A DNA stretch of 64,000 nucleotides from Oharaeibacter diazotrophicus (GTDB lineage Bacteria; Pseudomonadota; Alphaproteobacteria; Rhizobiales; Pleomorphomonadaceae): assembly GCF_004362745.1 (NCBI RefSeq), contig NZ_SNXY01000006.1, positions 62,001 to 126,000 of the forward strand, read 5' to 3'. The translations under genes and the position numbers were made by a program. Every line of letters starts with the position of its first letter. Position 1 is the stretch's first letter. The notes beneath the pieces were generated by a model. That model saw only the letters and a list, made by a program, of their open reading frames with translations, did not search any database and had not been told where the DNA came from. Shown one piece after another: positions 7,604 through 17,014 of this stretch.

Positions 7604-8302
7604 TCAGCGCTGCTTGGCGAACTGCTCGTTGAAGGAGTAACCGGCGCCGCGGACGGTGCGGATCGGGTCCTTCGAGGTGCCGCGGTTTATCGACTTGCGC
7701 AGCCGGCCGATGTGGACGTCGACGGTGCGCTCGTCGACGTAGACGTCGTGGCCCCAGACGCCGTCGAGCAGCTGTTCGCGGGTGAAGACCCGGCCGGGCG
7801 CCCGCATCAGGAATTCCAGCAGCTTGAACTCGGTCGGGCCGAGATGGATCTCGCGGCTGCTGCGGCGGACCCGGCGGGTCTCGCGGTCGAGTTCGATGTC
7901 GCCGGAGACCAGCACCGACGTCAGCGTCTCGGGCTTGGCCCGGCGCAGGAGCGCCTTCACGCGCGCCACCAGCTCGGGCACCGAGAAGGGCTTGACGATG
8001 TAGTCGTCGGCGCCGGTCGCGAGGCCGCGCACGCGCTCGGATTCCTCGCCGCGCGCGGTCAGCATGATGACCGGCGTGCGCTGGGTCTCCGGGCGCTGGC
8101 GCAGCCGCCGGCACAGCTCGATGCCCGAGAGGCCGGGCAGCATCCAGTCGAGGATGACGATGTCCGGCACGATCTCGCGCAACCGGATCTCGGCTTCGTC
8201 GCCGCGGAAGCTCTGCTCGACCTCGAAGCCCTCGGCCTCGAGATTGTAGCGCAGGAGCAGGCTGACCGGCTCCTCGTCCTCGATGATCAGGACCTTGGTC
8301 AT
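7604..8302 (-). CDS. phoB: Phosphate regulon response regulator PhoB
   Basis: A 232-residue OmpR-class regulator. The receiver domain has the acidic pair near 9–10, phospho-acceptor D52 (VILDWMLPGLSG) and K104. The C-terminal winged helix ends RTVRGAGYSFNEQF, as in PhoB. It is the last gene of pstSCAB–phoU–phoB, 18 bp after phoU. Under phosphate limitation phospho-PhoB activates Pho-box promoters, including the one proposed upstream of pstS. The sensor kinase gene phoR is not adjacent; in many relatives it lies elsewhere or upstream of pst. Confidence 0.97.
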   Translation of the reverse strand: MTKVLIIEDEEPVSLLLRYNLEAEGFEVEQSFRGDEAEIRLREIVPDIVILDWMLPGLSGIELCRRLRQRPETQRTPVIMLTARGEESERVRGLATGADDYIVKPFSVPELVARVKALLRRAKPETLTSVLVSGDIELDRETRRVRRSSREIHLGPTEFKLLEFLMRAPGRVFTREQLLDGVWGHDVYVDERTVDVHIGRLRKSINRGTSKDPIRTVRGAGYSFNEQFAKQR

Positions 8303-8320
8303 GGATCGCCCCGCGCCGGC

Positions 8321-9028
8321 TCAGGCCGGCGTCACGGTTTCGATGGCGCTGAGGTCGGCCTTCGGGCGTTCCTCGCCGTAGGGCGCGCCGGTCAGCGCAT
8401 AGTGCACGGTTTCGGCGATGTTGGTGGCGTGGTCGCCGATGCGCTCCAGGTTCTTGGCACAGAACAGCAGATGGGCGCACTGCGAGATGTTGCGCGGATC
8501 CTCCATCATGTAGGTCAGGAGCTCGCGGAAGATCGAGGTGTAGAGCGCGTCGATCTCGGTGTCGCGCAGGCGCACCGCGCGGGCGGCGGCGTCGTCGCGC
8601 TGGGTGAAGGCGTCGAGCACGGCCTTCATCTGCTCGAGCACGATGTCGGAGAGGTGCTCGACACCGACCCACAGGCTCTTGTGCAGGCCGGCGCCGTTGA
8701 TGGCGGCGACGCGCTTGGCGATGTTCTTGGCGAGGTCGCCGACGCGTTCGAGGTCGATCGAGATGCGCAGGGCGGCGACGATCTCGCGCAGGTCCGAGGC
8801 CATCGGCTGGCGGCGCGCGATCAGGAGGACGGCCTCCTCCTCGATGCGGCGCTGAAGTTCGTCGAGGCGGCGGTCGGCGTCGACGACGCGCTGGGCCTGG
8901 AACTGGTCCAGCCGGGCGAGGGCGGCGACGGAATCGGCGACCAGCCGCTCGGCGATGCCGCCCATCTCGGCGACGTGGCCGGCGAGATCGCGCAATTCCT
9001 GGTCGAAGGCGGTGACGGTGTGCTCCAT
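8321..9028 (-). CDS. phoU: Phosphate signalling protein PhoU
   Basis: This 235-residue all-helical PhoU has the two repeats expected, each with its metal-cluster motif: DLREIVAALRISIDLERVGD in the first half and NLERIGDHATNIAETV in the second. PhoU couples the phosphate status of the PstSCAB transporter to the PhoR/PhoB pair and keeps the regulon off in high phosphate. ATG 9028 is preceded by CGGGAGGG. The gene lies 38 bp after pstB and 18 bp before phoB. Confidence 0.96.
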   Translation of the reverse strand: MEHTVTAFDQELRDLAGHVAEMGGIAERLVADSVAALARLDQFQAQRVVDADRRLDELQRRIEEEAVLLIARRQPMASDLREIVAALRISIDLERVGDLAKNIAKRVAAINGAGLHKSLWVGVEHLSDIVLEQMKAVLDAFTQRDDAAARAVRLRDTEIDALYTSIFRELLTYMMEDPRNISQCAHLLFCAKNLERIGDHATNIAETVHYALTGAPYGEERPKADLSAIETVTPA

Positions 9029-9066
9029 GGAACCCTCCCGAAGCGTGCCTGGCGTTGCGGCGCGGC

Positions 9067-9888
9067 TCAGCCGAAGCGGCCGGTGATGTAGTCCTGGGTC
9101 CGCTTCTCGATCGGGTTGGTGAAGATGTGATCGGTCGGACCCTCCTCGACGAGCACGCCGAGGTGGAAGAAGGCGGTGCGCTGCGACACGCGGGCCGCCT
9201 GCTGCATCGAGTGGGTCACGATGATGATCGTGAAGTTGGTGCGCAGCTCGTCGATCAGTTCCTCGACCTTGGCGGTCGCGATCGGGTCGAGCGCCGAGCA
9301 CGGCTCGTCCATCAGGATCACCTCGGGCGACACCGCGATGGCGCGGGCGATGCAGAGGCGCTGCTGCTGACCGCCGGAGAGGCCGGTGCCCGGCTCGTGC
9401 AGGCGGTCCTTGACCTCGTTGAACAGCGAGGCCTTCTTCAGCGAGGTCACCACGATCTCCTCGAGGTCCGCCTTGGAGCGGGCGAGACCGTGGATCTTCG
9501 GGCCGTAGGCGACGTTCTCGAAGATCGACTTCGGGAACGGGTTCGGCTTCTGGAACACCATGCCGACGCGGGCGCGCAGCTCGACCACGTCGAGATCCGG
9601 GTCGTAGATGTCCTTGTTGTCGATGGCGATCCGGCCCTCGACGCGGCATCCGGCGATGGTGTCGTTCATCCGGTTGATGCAGCGCAGGAAGGTCGACTTG
9701 CCGCAGCCCGACGGGCCGATGAACGCGGTGACCGCGCGCTCGGGTATGTCGATCGAGACGCCGTGCAGCGCCTGCTTCTGGCCGTAGAAGACCTTGACGG
9801 TGTCAGCCTTGACCTTGACCGGACGCGCCACGGCGTCGGGCGTGCGGATGGTCTGGTGCTTGGGCGCTTCGGCGAGGACGGCGGTCAT
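9067..9888 (-). CDS. pstB: Phosphate ABC transporter ATP-binding protein PstB
   Basis: A 273-residue ABC ATPase with Walker [10 protein letters not shown] (58–66), signature LSGGQQQR (170–177), Walker B ILMDEP (191–196) and the switch His in IIVTHSMQQ. The PstB-specific stretch [15 protein letters not shown] and the [16 protein letters not shown]-loop region identify the phosphate branch. It energises uptake through PstC/PstA. ATG 9888 follows GGAGG; longer in-frame starts would run into pstA. The first 25 residues ([20 protein letters not shown]) are a short extension seen in alphaproteobacterial PstB. Confidence 0.97.
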   Translation of the reverse strand: MTAVLAEAPKHQTIRTPDAVARPVKVKADTVKVFYGQKQALHGVSIDIPERAVTAFIGPSGCGKSTFLRCINRMNDTIAGCRVEGRIAIDNKDIYDPDLDVVELRARVGMVFQKPNPFPKSIFENVAYGPKIHGLARSKADLEEIVVTSLKKASLFNEVKDRLHEPGTGLSGGQQQRLCIARAIAVSPEVILMDEPCSALDPIATAKVEELIDELRTNFTIIIVTHSMQQAARVSQRTAFFHLGVLVEEGPTDHIFTNPIEKRTQDYITGRFG

Positions 9889-9923
9889 CGGAAATCCTCC
9901 GGACGATACGGGGGGGCGGCGGG

Positions 9924-11246
9924 TCACCAGCGGCGCTCGAAGGCGCGGCGCAGGACCACGGCGGCGGCGTTCATGACGAACAGGAAGGCGAGCAGGATCA
10001 TGATGGCGGCCGAGGTGCGCTCCACGAAGGCGCGCTCGGGCTCGGTCGCCCACATGTAGATCTGGGTCGGCAGCGCGGTCGCCGGCTCGAGCGGCGAGGT
10101 CGGGACGTCGGCCACGAAGGCCTTCATGCCGATCATCAGCAGCGGCGCCGTCTCGCCGAGGGCGTGCGCGAGGCCGATGATGGTGCCGGTCAGGATGCCC
10201 GGCATGGCGAGCGGCAGCACGTGGTGGAAGATGGTCTGCATCTTCGAGGCGCCGACGCCGAGACCGGCCTCGCGGATCGACGGCGGCACCGCCTTCAGCG
10301 CGGCGCGGGTGGCGATGATGATCGTCGGCAGGGTCGACAGCGTCAGCACCAAGCCGCCGACCAGCGCCGCCGAGCGGGGCAGGTGGGCGAAGTTGATGAA
10401 CACCGACAGGCCGAGGATGCCGTAGACGATCGAGGGCACCGCCGCGAGGTTGTTGATGTTGACCTCGATCAGGTCGGTCAGCCGGTTCTTCGGCGCGAAT
10501 TCCTCGAGGTAGATCGAGGCGGCGACGCCGATCGGCAGCGACAGCACCAGCACCACCAGCATCATCCAGAACGAGCCGACGATGGCGACGCCGACACCGG
10601 CGACCTCGGGACGGGTCGAGTTGCCGAAAGTGAACAGGCCGGTGTTGAAGGCCTTGTGGACGTGGCCGTCGGCCTGGAGTTCCTGGAGCACCTTGATCTG
10701 GGCGTCCTTGACGACGCGCTGCTCCTCGGGGACGTCGGCGCTGATCGCGCCCTTCACGAAGGCGTCGATGTTGCCGTCGGCGTAGAACTCGACGTCGCGT
10801 TTCTGGCCGATCAGCGACGGGTCCTCCGCGATGGTCCGGCGCAGCAGCGGCACCGAGCCCTTGGAGAACAGGTCGAGGGCGTCGTAGAGGCCATCCTCGT
10901 CGTCCGGGTCGAGCGAGAGCGTCGTGATCACCGCGTTCTGCATCAGCGTGTCGAAGCGGAAGGCGTCGCCCGACATGATGCCCGCGGCCGTCCGATCCCC
11001 GTTCGGGGCGATGATCGCCGGGTCGAAGTCGACCGTCAGCGTGATCCGGGTCTGCTGGAAGGCGGTGTAGCCCTTCGAGACGATCGAGGCGAACAGCGCC
11101 ACCAGGAACACGAGGCCGATGGTGATCGCCGCGATGCCGAAGGCGCGGAACCGGCGTTCGGCGGCGTAGCGACGCTTCAGGCCGATGTCGCGGCCGGCGA
11201 TCGAACGCATCGCCGGCGCGGGCTGGGAGAGGGCCGCGTCGCTCAT
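9924..11246 (-). CDS. pstA: Phosphate ABC transporter permease PstA with N-terminal DUF3333-like region
   Basis: A 440-residue permease. After a cytoplasmic start and one membrane span (about 36–56) there is a large extracytoplasmic insert of about 170 residues, as in the DUF3333-containing PstA proteins of alphaproteobacteria. The standard five-span permease core follows, with the EAA-type loop [20 protein letters not shown] and the TSAAIMILL end. Enteric PstA is about 300 residues, so the extra length is the insert. ATG 11246 overlaps the pstC stop (ATGA). It forms the phosphate channel with PstC. Confidence 0.95.
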   Translation of the reverse strand: MSDAALSQPAPAMRSIAGRDIGLKRRYAAERRFRAFGIAAITIGLVFLVALFASIVSKGYTAFQQTRITLTVDFDPAIIAPNGDRTAAGIMSGDAFRFDTLMQNAVITTLSLDPDDEDGLYDALDLFSKGSVPLLRRTIAEDPSLIGQKRDVEFYADGNIDAFVKGAISADVPEEQRVVKDAQIKVLQELQADGHVHKAFNTGLFTFGNSTRPEVAGVGVAIVGSFWMMLVVLVLSLPIGVAASIYLEEFAPKNRLTDLIEVNINNLAAVPSIVYGILGLSVFINFAHLPRSAALVGGLVLTLSTLPTIIIATRAALKAVPPSIREAGLGVGASKMQTIFHHVLPLAMPGILTGTIIGLAHALGETAPLLMIGMKAFVADVPTSPLEPATALPTQIYMWATEPERAFVERTSAAIMILLAFLFVMNAAAVVLRRAFERRW

Positions 11247-12703
11247 TCGTACTGCTCCCGGTACTTGCGGACGATGTGGAGGGCGATGATGTTGAGGCCG
11301 AGCGTCACGGTGAACAGCGTGATGCCGAGGGCGAAGGCCACCAGCGTCTGCGGGCTGGTGAACTCGAGGTCGCCGGTCAGCTGGTTCACGATCTTGACCG
11401 TGATCGTGGTCATCTCCTCGAACGGGTTGGCGCTGATCCGCGCCGCCACGCCCGCCGCCAGCACCACGATCATGGTCTCGCCGATGGCGCGGGAAGCCGC
11501 CAGCAGGATGGCGCCGACGATGCCCGGCAGGGCGGCCGGCAGCACCACGCGCTTGATCGTCTCCGACTTGGTGGCGCCGAGGCCGAGCGAGCCGTCGCGC
11601 AGCGCCCGCGGCACGGCGGTGATGATGTCGTCGGACAGCGAGGAGACGTAGGGGATGATCATGATCCCCATCACGAGGCCGGCGGTGACGACGTTGTTGC
11701 CGGACTGGCCGAGCCCGAGCGGGATCGCCAGGAAGTCGCGGATCGCCGGGCCGACGGTGACGAGGGCGAAGAAGCCGTAGACGATCGTCGGGATGCCCGC
11801 GAGGATCTCGAGCAGCGGCTTGGCGACGCTGCGCACCGTCGAGGAGGCGTATTCGGCCATGTAGATGGCGGCGAACAGGCCGATCGGGACCGCGACCAGC
11901 AGAGCGAGCGCCGAGATGTAGAGCGTGCCCCAGGCGAGCGGCAGCAGGCCGAACTGGCCCTGGCTGCCGCCGGAGCCGGCCGCGGCGAAGCGCGGATCCC
12001 ACACGGTGCCGAAGAAGAAGCTCGCCGGCGAGACCTGGCTGAAGAAGTGCAGCGCCTCGAACAGCATCGAGGCGACGATGCCGATCGTCGTCAGGATCGC
12101 CACCGAGGACGCGGCGATCAGCACGCCGAGGATCACCGTCTCCACCGATCCGCGGGCGCGCAGGCGCGGCCGGATCTTCAGGAAGGCGAACACGAAGCCG
12201 AAGCCGGCGAGCGCGATCACGGCGGTCTCGAGGATCACGCCGAGCGTGCCGTCGACCGAATTGCGCGTCTGCGCCGCGGCGATCATGTAGGGCGGCACGT
12301 CGGAGGCGAGCGCGATGCCCTTGGAGGCGAACAGCGGCCGGGCGGCGACGAGGCCGAGCTTGAGGTTGTCGAGCTCCTCGGTGCTCAGCACCTTCAGCCC
12401 GCGCGACACCTCCTCGATGACGCCCATCGTCAGCGACAGGTTGGCGCCGTCGGCGGTGGCGGCCTCCGGCAGCTGCTGGCGCACGGCGGTGTCGACGATG
12501 ATCGGCCGGACGATCGCCAGCACCACGAGCAGCACGACCGCGGGCAGCGCGGTCCAGATCGCGAGATAGCTGCCGTAGTAGGCCGGCCTGGAATGGGGCG
12601 GCGTACCCGAGGATTTCGCGAGCGTGCCGACGCGGATGCGGCCGGCGACGAGGCCGATCGCCGCGAGCGCCGCGACGACGACGAGGAGCCAGAACGAGCC
12701 CAT
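11243..12703 (-). CDS. pstC: Phosphate ABC transporter permease PstC
   Basis: A 486-residue permease with an N-terminal membrane span, a second hydrophobic segment near 50–70, a periplasmic region, and then the transport core with the EAA loop [20 protein letters not shown] and the terminal [18 protein letters not shown]. Like PstA it is longer than the enteric protein because of an extracytoplasmic domain, so the two inserts may interact in the periplasm. ATG 12703 is followed by a typical membrane start ([19 protein letters not shown]). It overlaps pstA by 4 bp and lies 118 bp after pstS, with a hairpin between. Confidence 0.95.
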   Translation of the reverse strand: MGSFWLLVVVAALAAIGLVAGRIRVGTLAKSSGTPPHSRPAYYGSYLAIWTALPAVVLLVVLAIVRPIIVDTAVRQQLPEAATADGANLSLTMGVIEEVSRGLKVLSTEELDNLKLGLVAARPLFASKGIALASDVPPYMIAAAQTRNSVDGTLGVILETAVIALAGFGFVFAFLKIRPRLRARGSVETVILGVLIAASSVAILTTIGIVASMLFEALHFFSQVSPASFFFGTVWDPRFAAAGSGGSQGQFGLLPLAWGTLYISALALLVAVPIGLFAAIYMAEYASSTVRSVAKPLLEILAGIPTIVYGFFALVTVGPAIRDFLAIPLGLGQSGNNVVTAGLVMGIMIIPYVSSLSDDIITAVPRALRDGSLGLGATKSETIKRVVLPAALPGIVGAILLAASRAIGETMIVVLAAGVAARISANPFEEMTTITVKIVNQLTGDLEFTSPQTLVAFALGITLFTVTLGLNIIALHIVRKYREQYE

Positions 12704-12720
12704 GGAACCCCCGAGTTCGT

Positions 12721-12750
12721 GAAAACCGCGCCCGGCTCGCCGGGCGCGGT
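12721..12750 (-). terminator. Hairpin with T-run between pstS and pstC
   Basis: On the minus strand an 11-bp perfect stem (ACCGCGCCCGG / CCGGGCGCGGT) with loop CGAG is followed by TTTTC. This is intrinsic-terminator geometry placed after pstS and before pstC. It probably acts as a partial terminator or 3'-end stabiliser, so the binding protein is made in excess over the membrane complex, as in many ABC operons. Confidence 0.75.
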
Positions 12751-12821
12751 GATGGTGCGGACCGACCGGACGGCCGGAGGATCGCGGAGCCCGGACGGAA
12801 CCGGCCTCCGCGACGACGGCG

Positions 12822-13856
12822 TCAGAGCGTCTTGCCGGCCTGGAAGTCGGCGAGGAACTGCTTGCGCTCGGTCTTCGGCGCCGGGACGAGGCCCTTGGCG
12901 GCCGACGGCGAACGCGGGCCGATCATCTGGTCGGCCAGGAAGTACTCGACGTATTCCTTGAGGCCGGGGATGACGCCGAGGTGCGCCTTCTTGACGTAGA
13001 AGTACAGCGGACGCGACACCGGGTACTCGCCCTTGGCGATCGACTCGGTGGTCGGGACGACGCCCTCGAAGGTCGCGACCTTCAGCTTGTCCTTGTTGTT
13101 CTCGTAGAAGGCGAGGCCGAACACGCCGATGCCGGTCTTGTTCGAGTCGATGCGCGACAGCGTCTCGTTGTACTCGCCGTCGATGTCGACCGCCTTGCCG
13201 TCCTTGCGGACCTTGGCGCAGGCCTTGGCCGCGTCGTCCTTGGACAGGCCCGAGGCGATGAAGGCGTCGAGCGCGCCGGTGGCCTTGCAGCCGGCCTGCA
13301 GGACCTTGGTCTCGAAGACCTCGCGGGTGCCGTGCTTCTCACCCGGGATGTAGGCCGCGATCTCCCACTCGGGGAACGAGGCGTTGACGTCCGACCACTT
13401 GGTGTTCGGGTTGTCGACCAGCTTGCCGTCGACGACGACCTGGGCGGCGAGGGCGAGGAAGACGTCCTTCGGGGTGAAGGCGAAGTCGGGGCCCTTGGCG
13501 TCCGAGGCGAAGACGATGCCGTCGTAGCCGAACTTCACTTCCTGGATCTCGGAGACGCCGTTCGCCTTGCAGTTGGCGACTTCCTCGTCCTTGATCTTGC
13601 GCGAGGCGTTGGCGATGTCGATGGTGTCCTCGCCGGCGCCCTTGCAGAATTCCTTGAGGCCGGCACCCGAGCCGCCGCCCTCGACGATCGGGGTCTTGAA
13701 GGACGGGTTGGCCTCGCCGAACGACTCGGCGACGATGGTGGCGTAGGGCAGCACGGTCGACGAACCGGCGATCTTGATCTGGTCGCGGGCCTCGGCGGCG
13801 GAGCCGGCGGCGAGGGCGGCGAGGAGCGCCAGGGCGCTGGTGGTGGCGAGCTTCAA
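12822..13856 (-). CDS. pstS: Periplasmic phosphate-binding protein PstS
   Basis: This 344-residue binding protein captures phosphate in the periplasm for PstCAB. TTG 13856 is chosen because AGGGAGAG stands just upstream and the product then opens with a textbook signal peptide (MKLATTSALALLAALAAGSA then AEA). ATG 13886 would add ten residues and lacks a ribosome binding site. The phosphate pocket strand AGSSTVLPYA lies at 30–39, with EGGGSGAGLKEFC and ANASRKIK downstream; GTREVFETKVLQ is also kept. First gene of the pst operon, about 90 bp downstream of the Pho boxes. Confidence 0.95.
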   Translation of the reverse strand: MKLATTSALALLAALAAGSAAEARDQIKIAGSSTVLPYATIVAESFGEANPSFKTPIVEGGGSGAGLKEFCKGAGEDTIDIANASRKIKDEEVANCKANGVSEIQEVKFGYDGIVFASDAKGPDFAFTPKDVFLALAAQVVVDGKLVDNPNTKWSDVNASFPEWEIAAYIPGEKHGTREVFETKVLQAGCKATGALDAFIASGLSKDDAAKACAKVRKDGKAVDIDGEYNETLSRIDSNKTGIGVFGLAFYENNKDKLKVATFEGVVPTTESIAKGEYPVSRPLYFYVKKAHLGVIPGLKEYVEYFLADQMIGPRSPSAAKGLVPAPKTERKQFLADFQAGKTL

Positions 13857-13942
13857 GGGGACTCTCCCTGTCTGGAACGGCGTCATCGAGGGGCGCCCGC
13901 GGCGCCGGCCCGTTCTTGCAAGGCCGTTGGTAGGCCCCGTGC

Positions 13943-13982
13943 CCGACACTTGGATGACGTTTCCATTACAGTTTGATGACGG
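13943..13982 (-). promoter_or_regulatory. Tandem Pho boxes upstream of pstS
   Basis: Reading the minus strand there are four head-to-tail 11-bp units: CCGTCATCAAA, CTGTAATGGAA, ACGTCATCCAA and the partial GTGTCGG. This matches the Pho-box scheme of two 7-bp CTGTCAT-like repeats separated by 4 bp, here arranged as two consecutive boxes. They lie about 90 bp before the pstS start, suitable for PhoB-dependent activation of the whole operon. Confidence 0.8.
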
Positions 13983-14079
13983 CCCCGCGCCTTGGCGGCG
14001 CGCGCGAAAACGGCCTTCGCCGCACTGCGGCAGGCTGCCGCGGACGGGGCTTTCGTGACGGTTCGTGACAGTGAGCCGG

Positions 14080-14110
14080 AAAACGAAAAACCCGGCGCGG
14101 CGGCCGGGTT
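14080..14110 (-). terminator. Intrinsic terminator downstream of tRNA-Val
   Basis: On the minus strand an 8-bp stem (AACCCGGC / GCCGGGTT) with a 6-nt loop is followed by TTTCG and further T residues. It lies 23 bp after the tRNA 3' end and closes that transcription unit before the pst promoter region. Confidence 0.85.
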
Positions 14111-14132
14111 CTCGGAAGGCGGGACCGAGGGA

Positions 14133-14207
14133 TGGTGGGCGGCACAGGGATCGAACCTGTGACCCTTCGCGTGTGAAGCGAATGCTCTCCCGCTGAGCTA
14201 GCCGCCC
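14133..14207 (-). tRNA. tRNA-Val (anticodon CAC)
   Basis: The minus strand folds as a canonical tRNA: acceptor stem GGGCGGC/GCCGCCC, D arm CTAGCTCAGCGGGAGAGC, anticodon stem TTCGC/GCGAA enclosing TTCACAC with anticodon CAC, a T arm with GGTTCGATCCC, and encoded CCA at 14133–14135. It reads GUG valine codons, which are abundant in this GC-rich genome. No integration scar is visible beside it. Confidence 0.97.
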
Positions 14208-14309
14208 CAACCGTCCGGTCGTGGCGCGGTATAGAGGCGGTCGGGATCCAAGTCAAGGCGGTCGGGAGTTTCGATCGCAGGGCCGCCCGTGCGGCCTCCG
14301 CCGGGCGCG

Positions 14310-15329
14310 CTACTCGCCCCTCGACAGACCCGTGATGGCTCCCGCGGCGACCATCTCCTCGGCCGTGACGAAATAGAGCTCGTCCGGCCCGAAGCCGTCC
14401 GCCTCGGCCAGGACATCGTCCGGTACTCCGTGTCCGCGCAGGTAGGCCGTCGCCTGCTCGATGGTCGCCGCCCCCACGTACGCCGCGATCTCCGAGGAGA
14501 GTTCGACCGCGGAATAGCCGCGGTGGAACCCGAACACGGCGTCCGGATCCGCGAGCGTCCGGCGTGCCCCGACGGCGAGGAGCACGCAGGCGCTCAGGCA
14601 ATGGTCGCGCACGGTCACGGGGACACCGCTCGCCTCGAGGAACGCGGCCGCGTCCAGCGCCTGCTCGAGCAGCCCGCCCGGGCTGGTCAGTTCGATCGCG
14701 GCGGGCGGCGTGGCGCGCTCGACGGCCGCCCTTAGGTCGGCGGCGAAGTGCGGCCCGATCTGACCGTCCACGACGATCGTCCCGTCCTTGCGCGTGAAGA
14801 TGGTTGCGTCGGGCTCGGCTTCCATCGCGACCCGGACGGCGTAGAAGTCTCGGCCGGCCAGGACCCACGTCGCGGCGTGGGCAAGTTCCACCACGGCGAA
14901 GAGTCCGGCGACGACGACGACGGCACCATGCCCTCCGGCGCGCCGGCGCCAGAGATACGGAAGGACGGCGACGCCTGCCGCTGCGGCGAGCGCGGACGCG
15001 ACCGCCATCGCGGGAACGGCGAGCGCGTAGGTCAAGTGCGCGCGCAGGGCCGTCAGCGCCTCGTCGGCACGGACCTGGAGCAGGACGGAGGCGACGAGCG
15101 GTACCGGCACGAACATCCAGGGTACCCAGGACCGCACCCGAAGCCTCGCGTCGGGTGGCCCCTTCGGCTCCCGGCCGAAGACCTCCGTGGCCGGGCGCCA
15201 TTGCGGCATGCCCCTGGTCCACAGCAGCGTGTCGGCGCCGATCGTTCCGGCGGCCAACTCGCGCCGGACGGCTTCCGCCGTCAGCCTGTCCCGGACGCCG
15301 TCCGCCCTGTGCACGTGCCAGTCGGTCAT
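14310..15329 (-). CDS. GYF_2–transmembrane–periplasmic ClpP/crotonase-like protein (COG3904-like)
   Basis: A 339-residue membrane protein in three parts. Residues 1–50 form a GYF_2 domain (DWHVHRADGVRDRLT to TLLWTRGMPQWRPATEV). Three membrane spans follow (about 70–87, 100–126, 136–156). Residues 160–335 form an extracytoplasmic domain with a ClpP/crotonase look: TSPGG (215–219), CLSAC (244–248, candidate nucleophile S246) and GFHRG (candidate H269). Those three motifs are the hallmark of COG3904-type predicted periplasmic proteins. It may be a periplasmic serine hydrolase or a catalytically modified relative. ATG 15329 overlaps the upstream gene's stop (ATGA), so the two are coupled. Confidence 0.75.
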   Translation of the reverse strand: MTDWHVHRADGVRDRLTAEAVRRELAAGTIGADTLLWTRGMPQWRPATEVFGREPKGPPDARLRVRSWVPWMFVPVPLVASVLLQVRADEALTALRAHLTYALAVPAMAVASALAAAAGVAVLPYLWRRRAGGHGAVVVVAGLFAVVELAHAATWVLAGRDFYAVRVAMEAEPDATIFTRKDGTIVVDGQIGPHFAADLRAAVERATPPAAIELTSPGGLLEQALDAAAFLEASGVPVTVRDHCLSACVLLAVGARRTLADPDAVFGFHRGYSAVELSSEIAAYVGAATIEQATAYLRGHGVPDDVLAEADGFGPDELYFVTAEEMVAAGAITGLSRGE

Positions 15330-16180
15330 GAAAGTTTGAAGTACAGCGCGGTGAAGTACGACGCGGCAAAGATGACGATCCCGAGCGTCGTCAGGATGCG
15401 GCCCTTGCCGGCCGGCCGATAGAGCACGACGAATCGTCCCTCGTCCCACACCGTCGTCCGCGCCTTCACAAGTCGCCTCCACGCGATCAGGTTGAGCAGG
15501 ATCGTGACCAAGGGAATCCCGAATCCGAGGCCGCGGACCCAGATGTCGAGTTCGCGCCGCCATGCCGCGACCGCACCGAGCGGGCGCAGATCGCGATCGA
15601 GGACACGCACGCCGAAGAGGAACTTGCCGAGCGTCGTGCCCGCCGTACCCATCAGCAGCCCGTTCAGGGCGCCGACCAGAACGGTGACGCCGACGGGCTC
15701 CAGAAGGCGCGGAACAATCGTGGAGAGCGTCGATTGGGCGGAGAGCCAAGCCAGGGCGCGCTCCGTCGACTGCGGCGCCAGCAGGAATCCGACGTAGCCG
15801 AACAGCGCCGAAGCGAGATAGAAGTTCACGGTGGTGTCGATGAAGCGGGCGCCGAAGCGCCGCCGCGGTCGCACCGGTTCGGGCGCCCAGCCGTCGACCA
15901 CGGTCGGACCCGCCGACCCGGCGGGCTGACCGCTTCGCGCCTCGGCCGCTTCGTTCGGGGTTCTCGCCGCATTCGGTTGCCCGTCCGGCAATGGTGGCGG
16001 TTCGTCGTCGGCCAACGCGCCGAAGGCATCGGAGAGCGCGGTCCAGGTCTCGCCGTCGCTTCGTCGGACGGGTGTGGATTCGTGGATCGTGCGCTCGGCT
16101 TCGAGTTCCGCGAGCCGCTGCCGCGAGACGGGGCCGACGGTCGTCTCGCCGTCACGATAATACCAGCCCGCACCGTCCAT
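15326..16180 (-). CDS. GYF_2–RDD family membrane protein
   Basis: This 284-residue protein starts with a GYF_2 domain (WYYRDGETTVGPVS, residues 6–19, through about 55). A Pro/Ala-rich linker follows, then an RDD domain from about 107 (RRFGARFIDTTV; later GTTLGKFLFGVRVLD), with four or so membrane spans. RDD proteins are small inner-membrane proteins, some linked to ion transport, but function is generally unknown. GYF_2 domains are thought to bind proline-rich or partner peptides on the cytoplasmic side. Its partner gene directly downstream has the same N-terminal domain, so both proteins probably meet a common ligand. Confidence 0.82.
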   Translation of the reverse strand: MDGAGWYYRDGETTVGPVSRQRLAELEAERTIHESTPVRRSDGETWTALSDAFGALADDEPPPLPDGQPNAARTPNEAAEARSGQPAGSAGPTVVDGWAPEPVRPRRRFGARFIDTTVNFYLASALFGYVGFLLAPQSTERALAWLSAQSTLSTIVPRLLEPVGVTVLVGALNGLLMGTAGTTLGKFLFGVRVLDRDLRPLGAVAAWRRELDIWVRGLGFGIPLVTILLNLIAWRRLVKARTTVWDEGRFVVLYRPAGKGRILTTLGIVIFAASYFTALYFKLS

Positions 16181-16300
16181 GAAGCCACCCCCGGCCGTCG
16201 TGCCGATGCACGATACCCGGTGCCCGTATGTCGGGAAAGTCTCTTGTTTCGGTTGGTCCCGTGCAATCGACGGTGAAGGCCGTCCTCGCGACTTCCCGCC

Positions 16301-17014
16301 TCACACCACGTCCGGCGCCTTGCCCGTGAGGCGCTTCGACCAGTCCTCGACGGCGCCGGCGTCGAGGCGGCGCAGCAACGTGCGCTTCCAGCTGTCGGCG
16401 AGTTCGGGTAGGGCGGCGAGGTCGGCGAGGGCGGGGCGGTCGATCGTGCGGTTCCAGAGCACGCCCTGGGCGCGCGAGAGCGACCAGTCGGGGTGCGGCC
16501 GGTCGACGAGCGCGATGGTGTCGCCGACGGCGATCCGGCCGCCCTCGAGCACGCGGTAGTACCAGCCGGTCCGTCCGGTCTTCTGCACGGCGTGCGACAT
16601 GTCGGTGCGGCCGTGGAACAGGTTGAGCTTGAAGCAGGGCTGGCGGCCCTGGCTGACCTGGAGCAGCACGGCGCCGATCCGCACGACGTCGCCGACGTGG
16701 ACGTCGGCCTCGGTGACGCCGGTCGAGGAGAGGTTCTCGCCGAAGGCGCCGGCGGCGGCCAGCCGGTCCGGGTCGCCGTGGCCCTCGGCGAGCCAGGTGG
16801 CGTAGTGGTCGCGCGCGTAGTGAAGCAGCGCCTTGTCCAGCCCGCCGTGGACGGAGCGGTCGGCCTGGGCGTCGATCGTCAGGCCCTCCGGCCCGACCTC
16901 GGCGGCGGCGCCCTCGACCGGGGTCTTGCCCATGGCCGAGGGCGTCCTGCCATCGGCGAGCAGGGCAGGGGCGCCAGCGAGCAGGGCGTCGAGGCGGACG
17001 GCGAAGGCGGTCAT
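16301..17014 (-). CDS. MOSC domain protein, YiiM-like
   Basis: A 237-residue MOSC domain protein with the YiiM extension. Diagnostic stretches are DRSVHGGLDKALLHYARDHY, AFGENLSSTG, and QGRQPCFKLN, which carries the conserved MOSC cysteine. A C-terminal three-helix region follows (about 175–225). YiiM-type proteins take part in reduction of N-hydroxylated base analogues with the molybdenum cofactor. It is monocistronic, separated by about 100 bp on each side, and no molybdenum cofactor biosynthesis genes are nearby. Confidence 0.88.
   Translation of the reverse strand: MTAFAVRLDALLAGAPALLADGRTPSAMGKTPVEGAAAEVGPEGLTIDAQADRSVHGGLDKALLHYARDHYATWLAEGHGDPDRLAAAGAFGENLSSTGVTEADVHVGDVVRIGAVLLQVSQGRQPCFKLNLFHGRTDMSHAVQKTGRTGWYYRVLEGGRIAVGDTIALVDRPHPDWSLSRAQGVLWNRTIDRPALADLAALPELADSWKRTLLRRLDAGAVEDWSKRLTGKAPDVV

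Noticed and set aside
14133-14207. tRNA-Val as integration site of a genomic island
   Set aside because: Both sides carry core genes (pst operon, ordinary chromosomal genes) and no repeated tRNA 3' end or integrase was seen.
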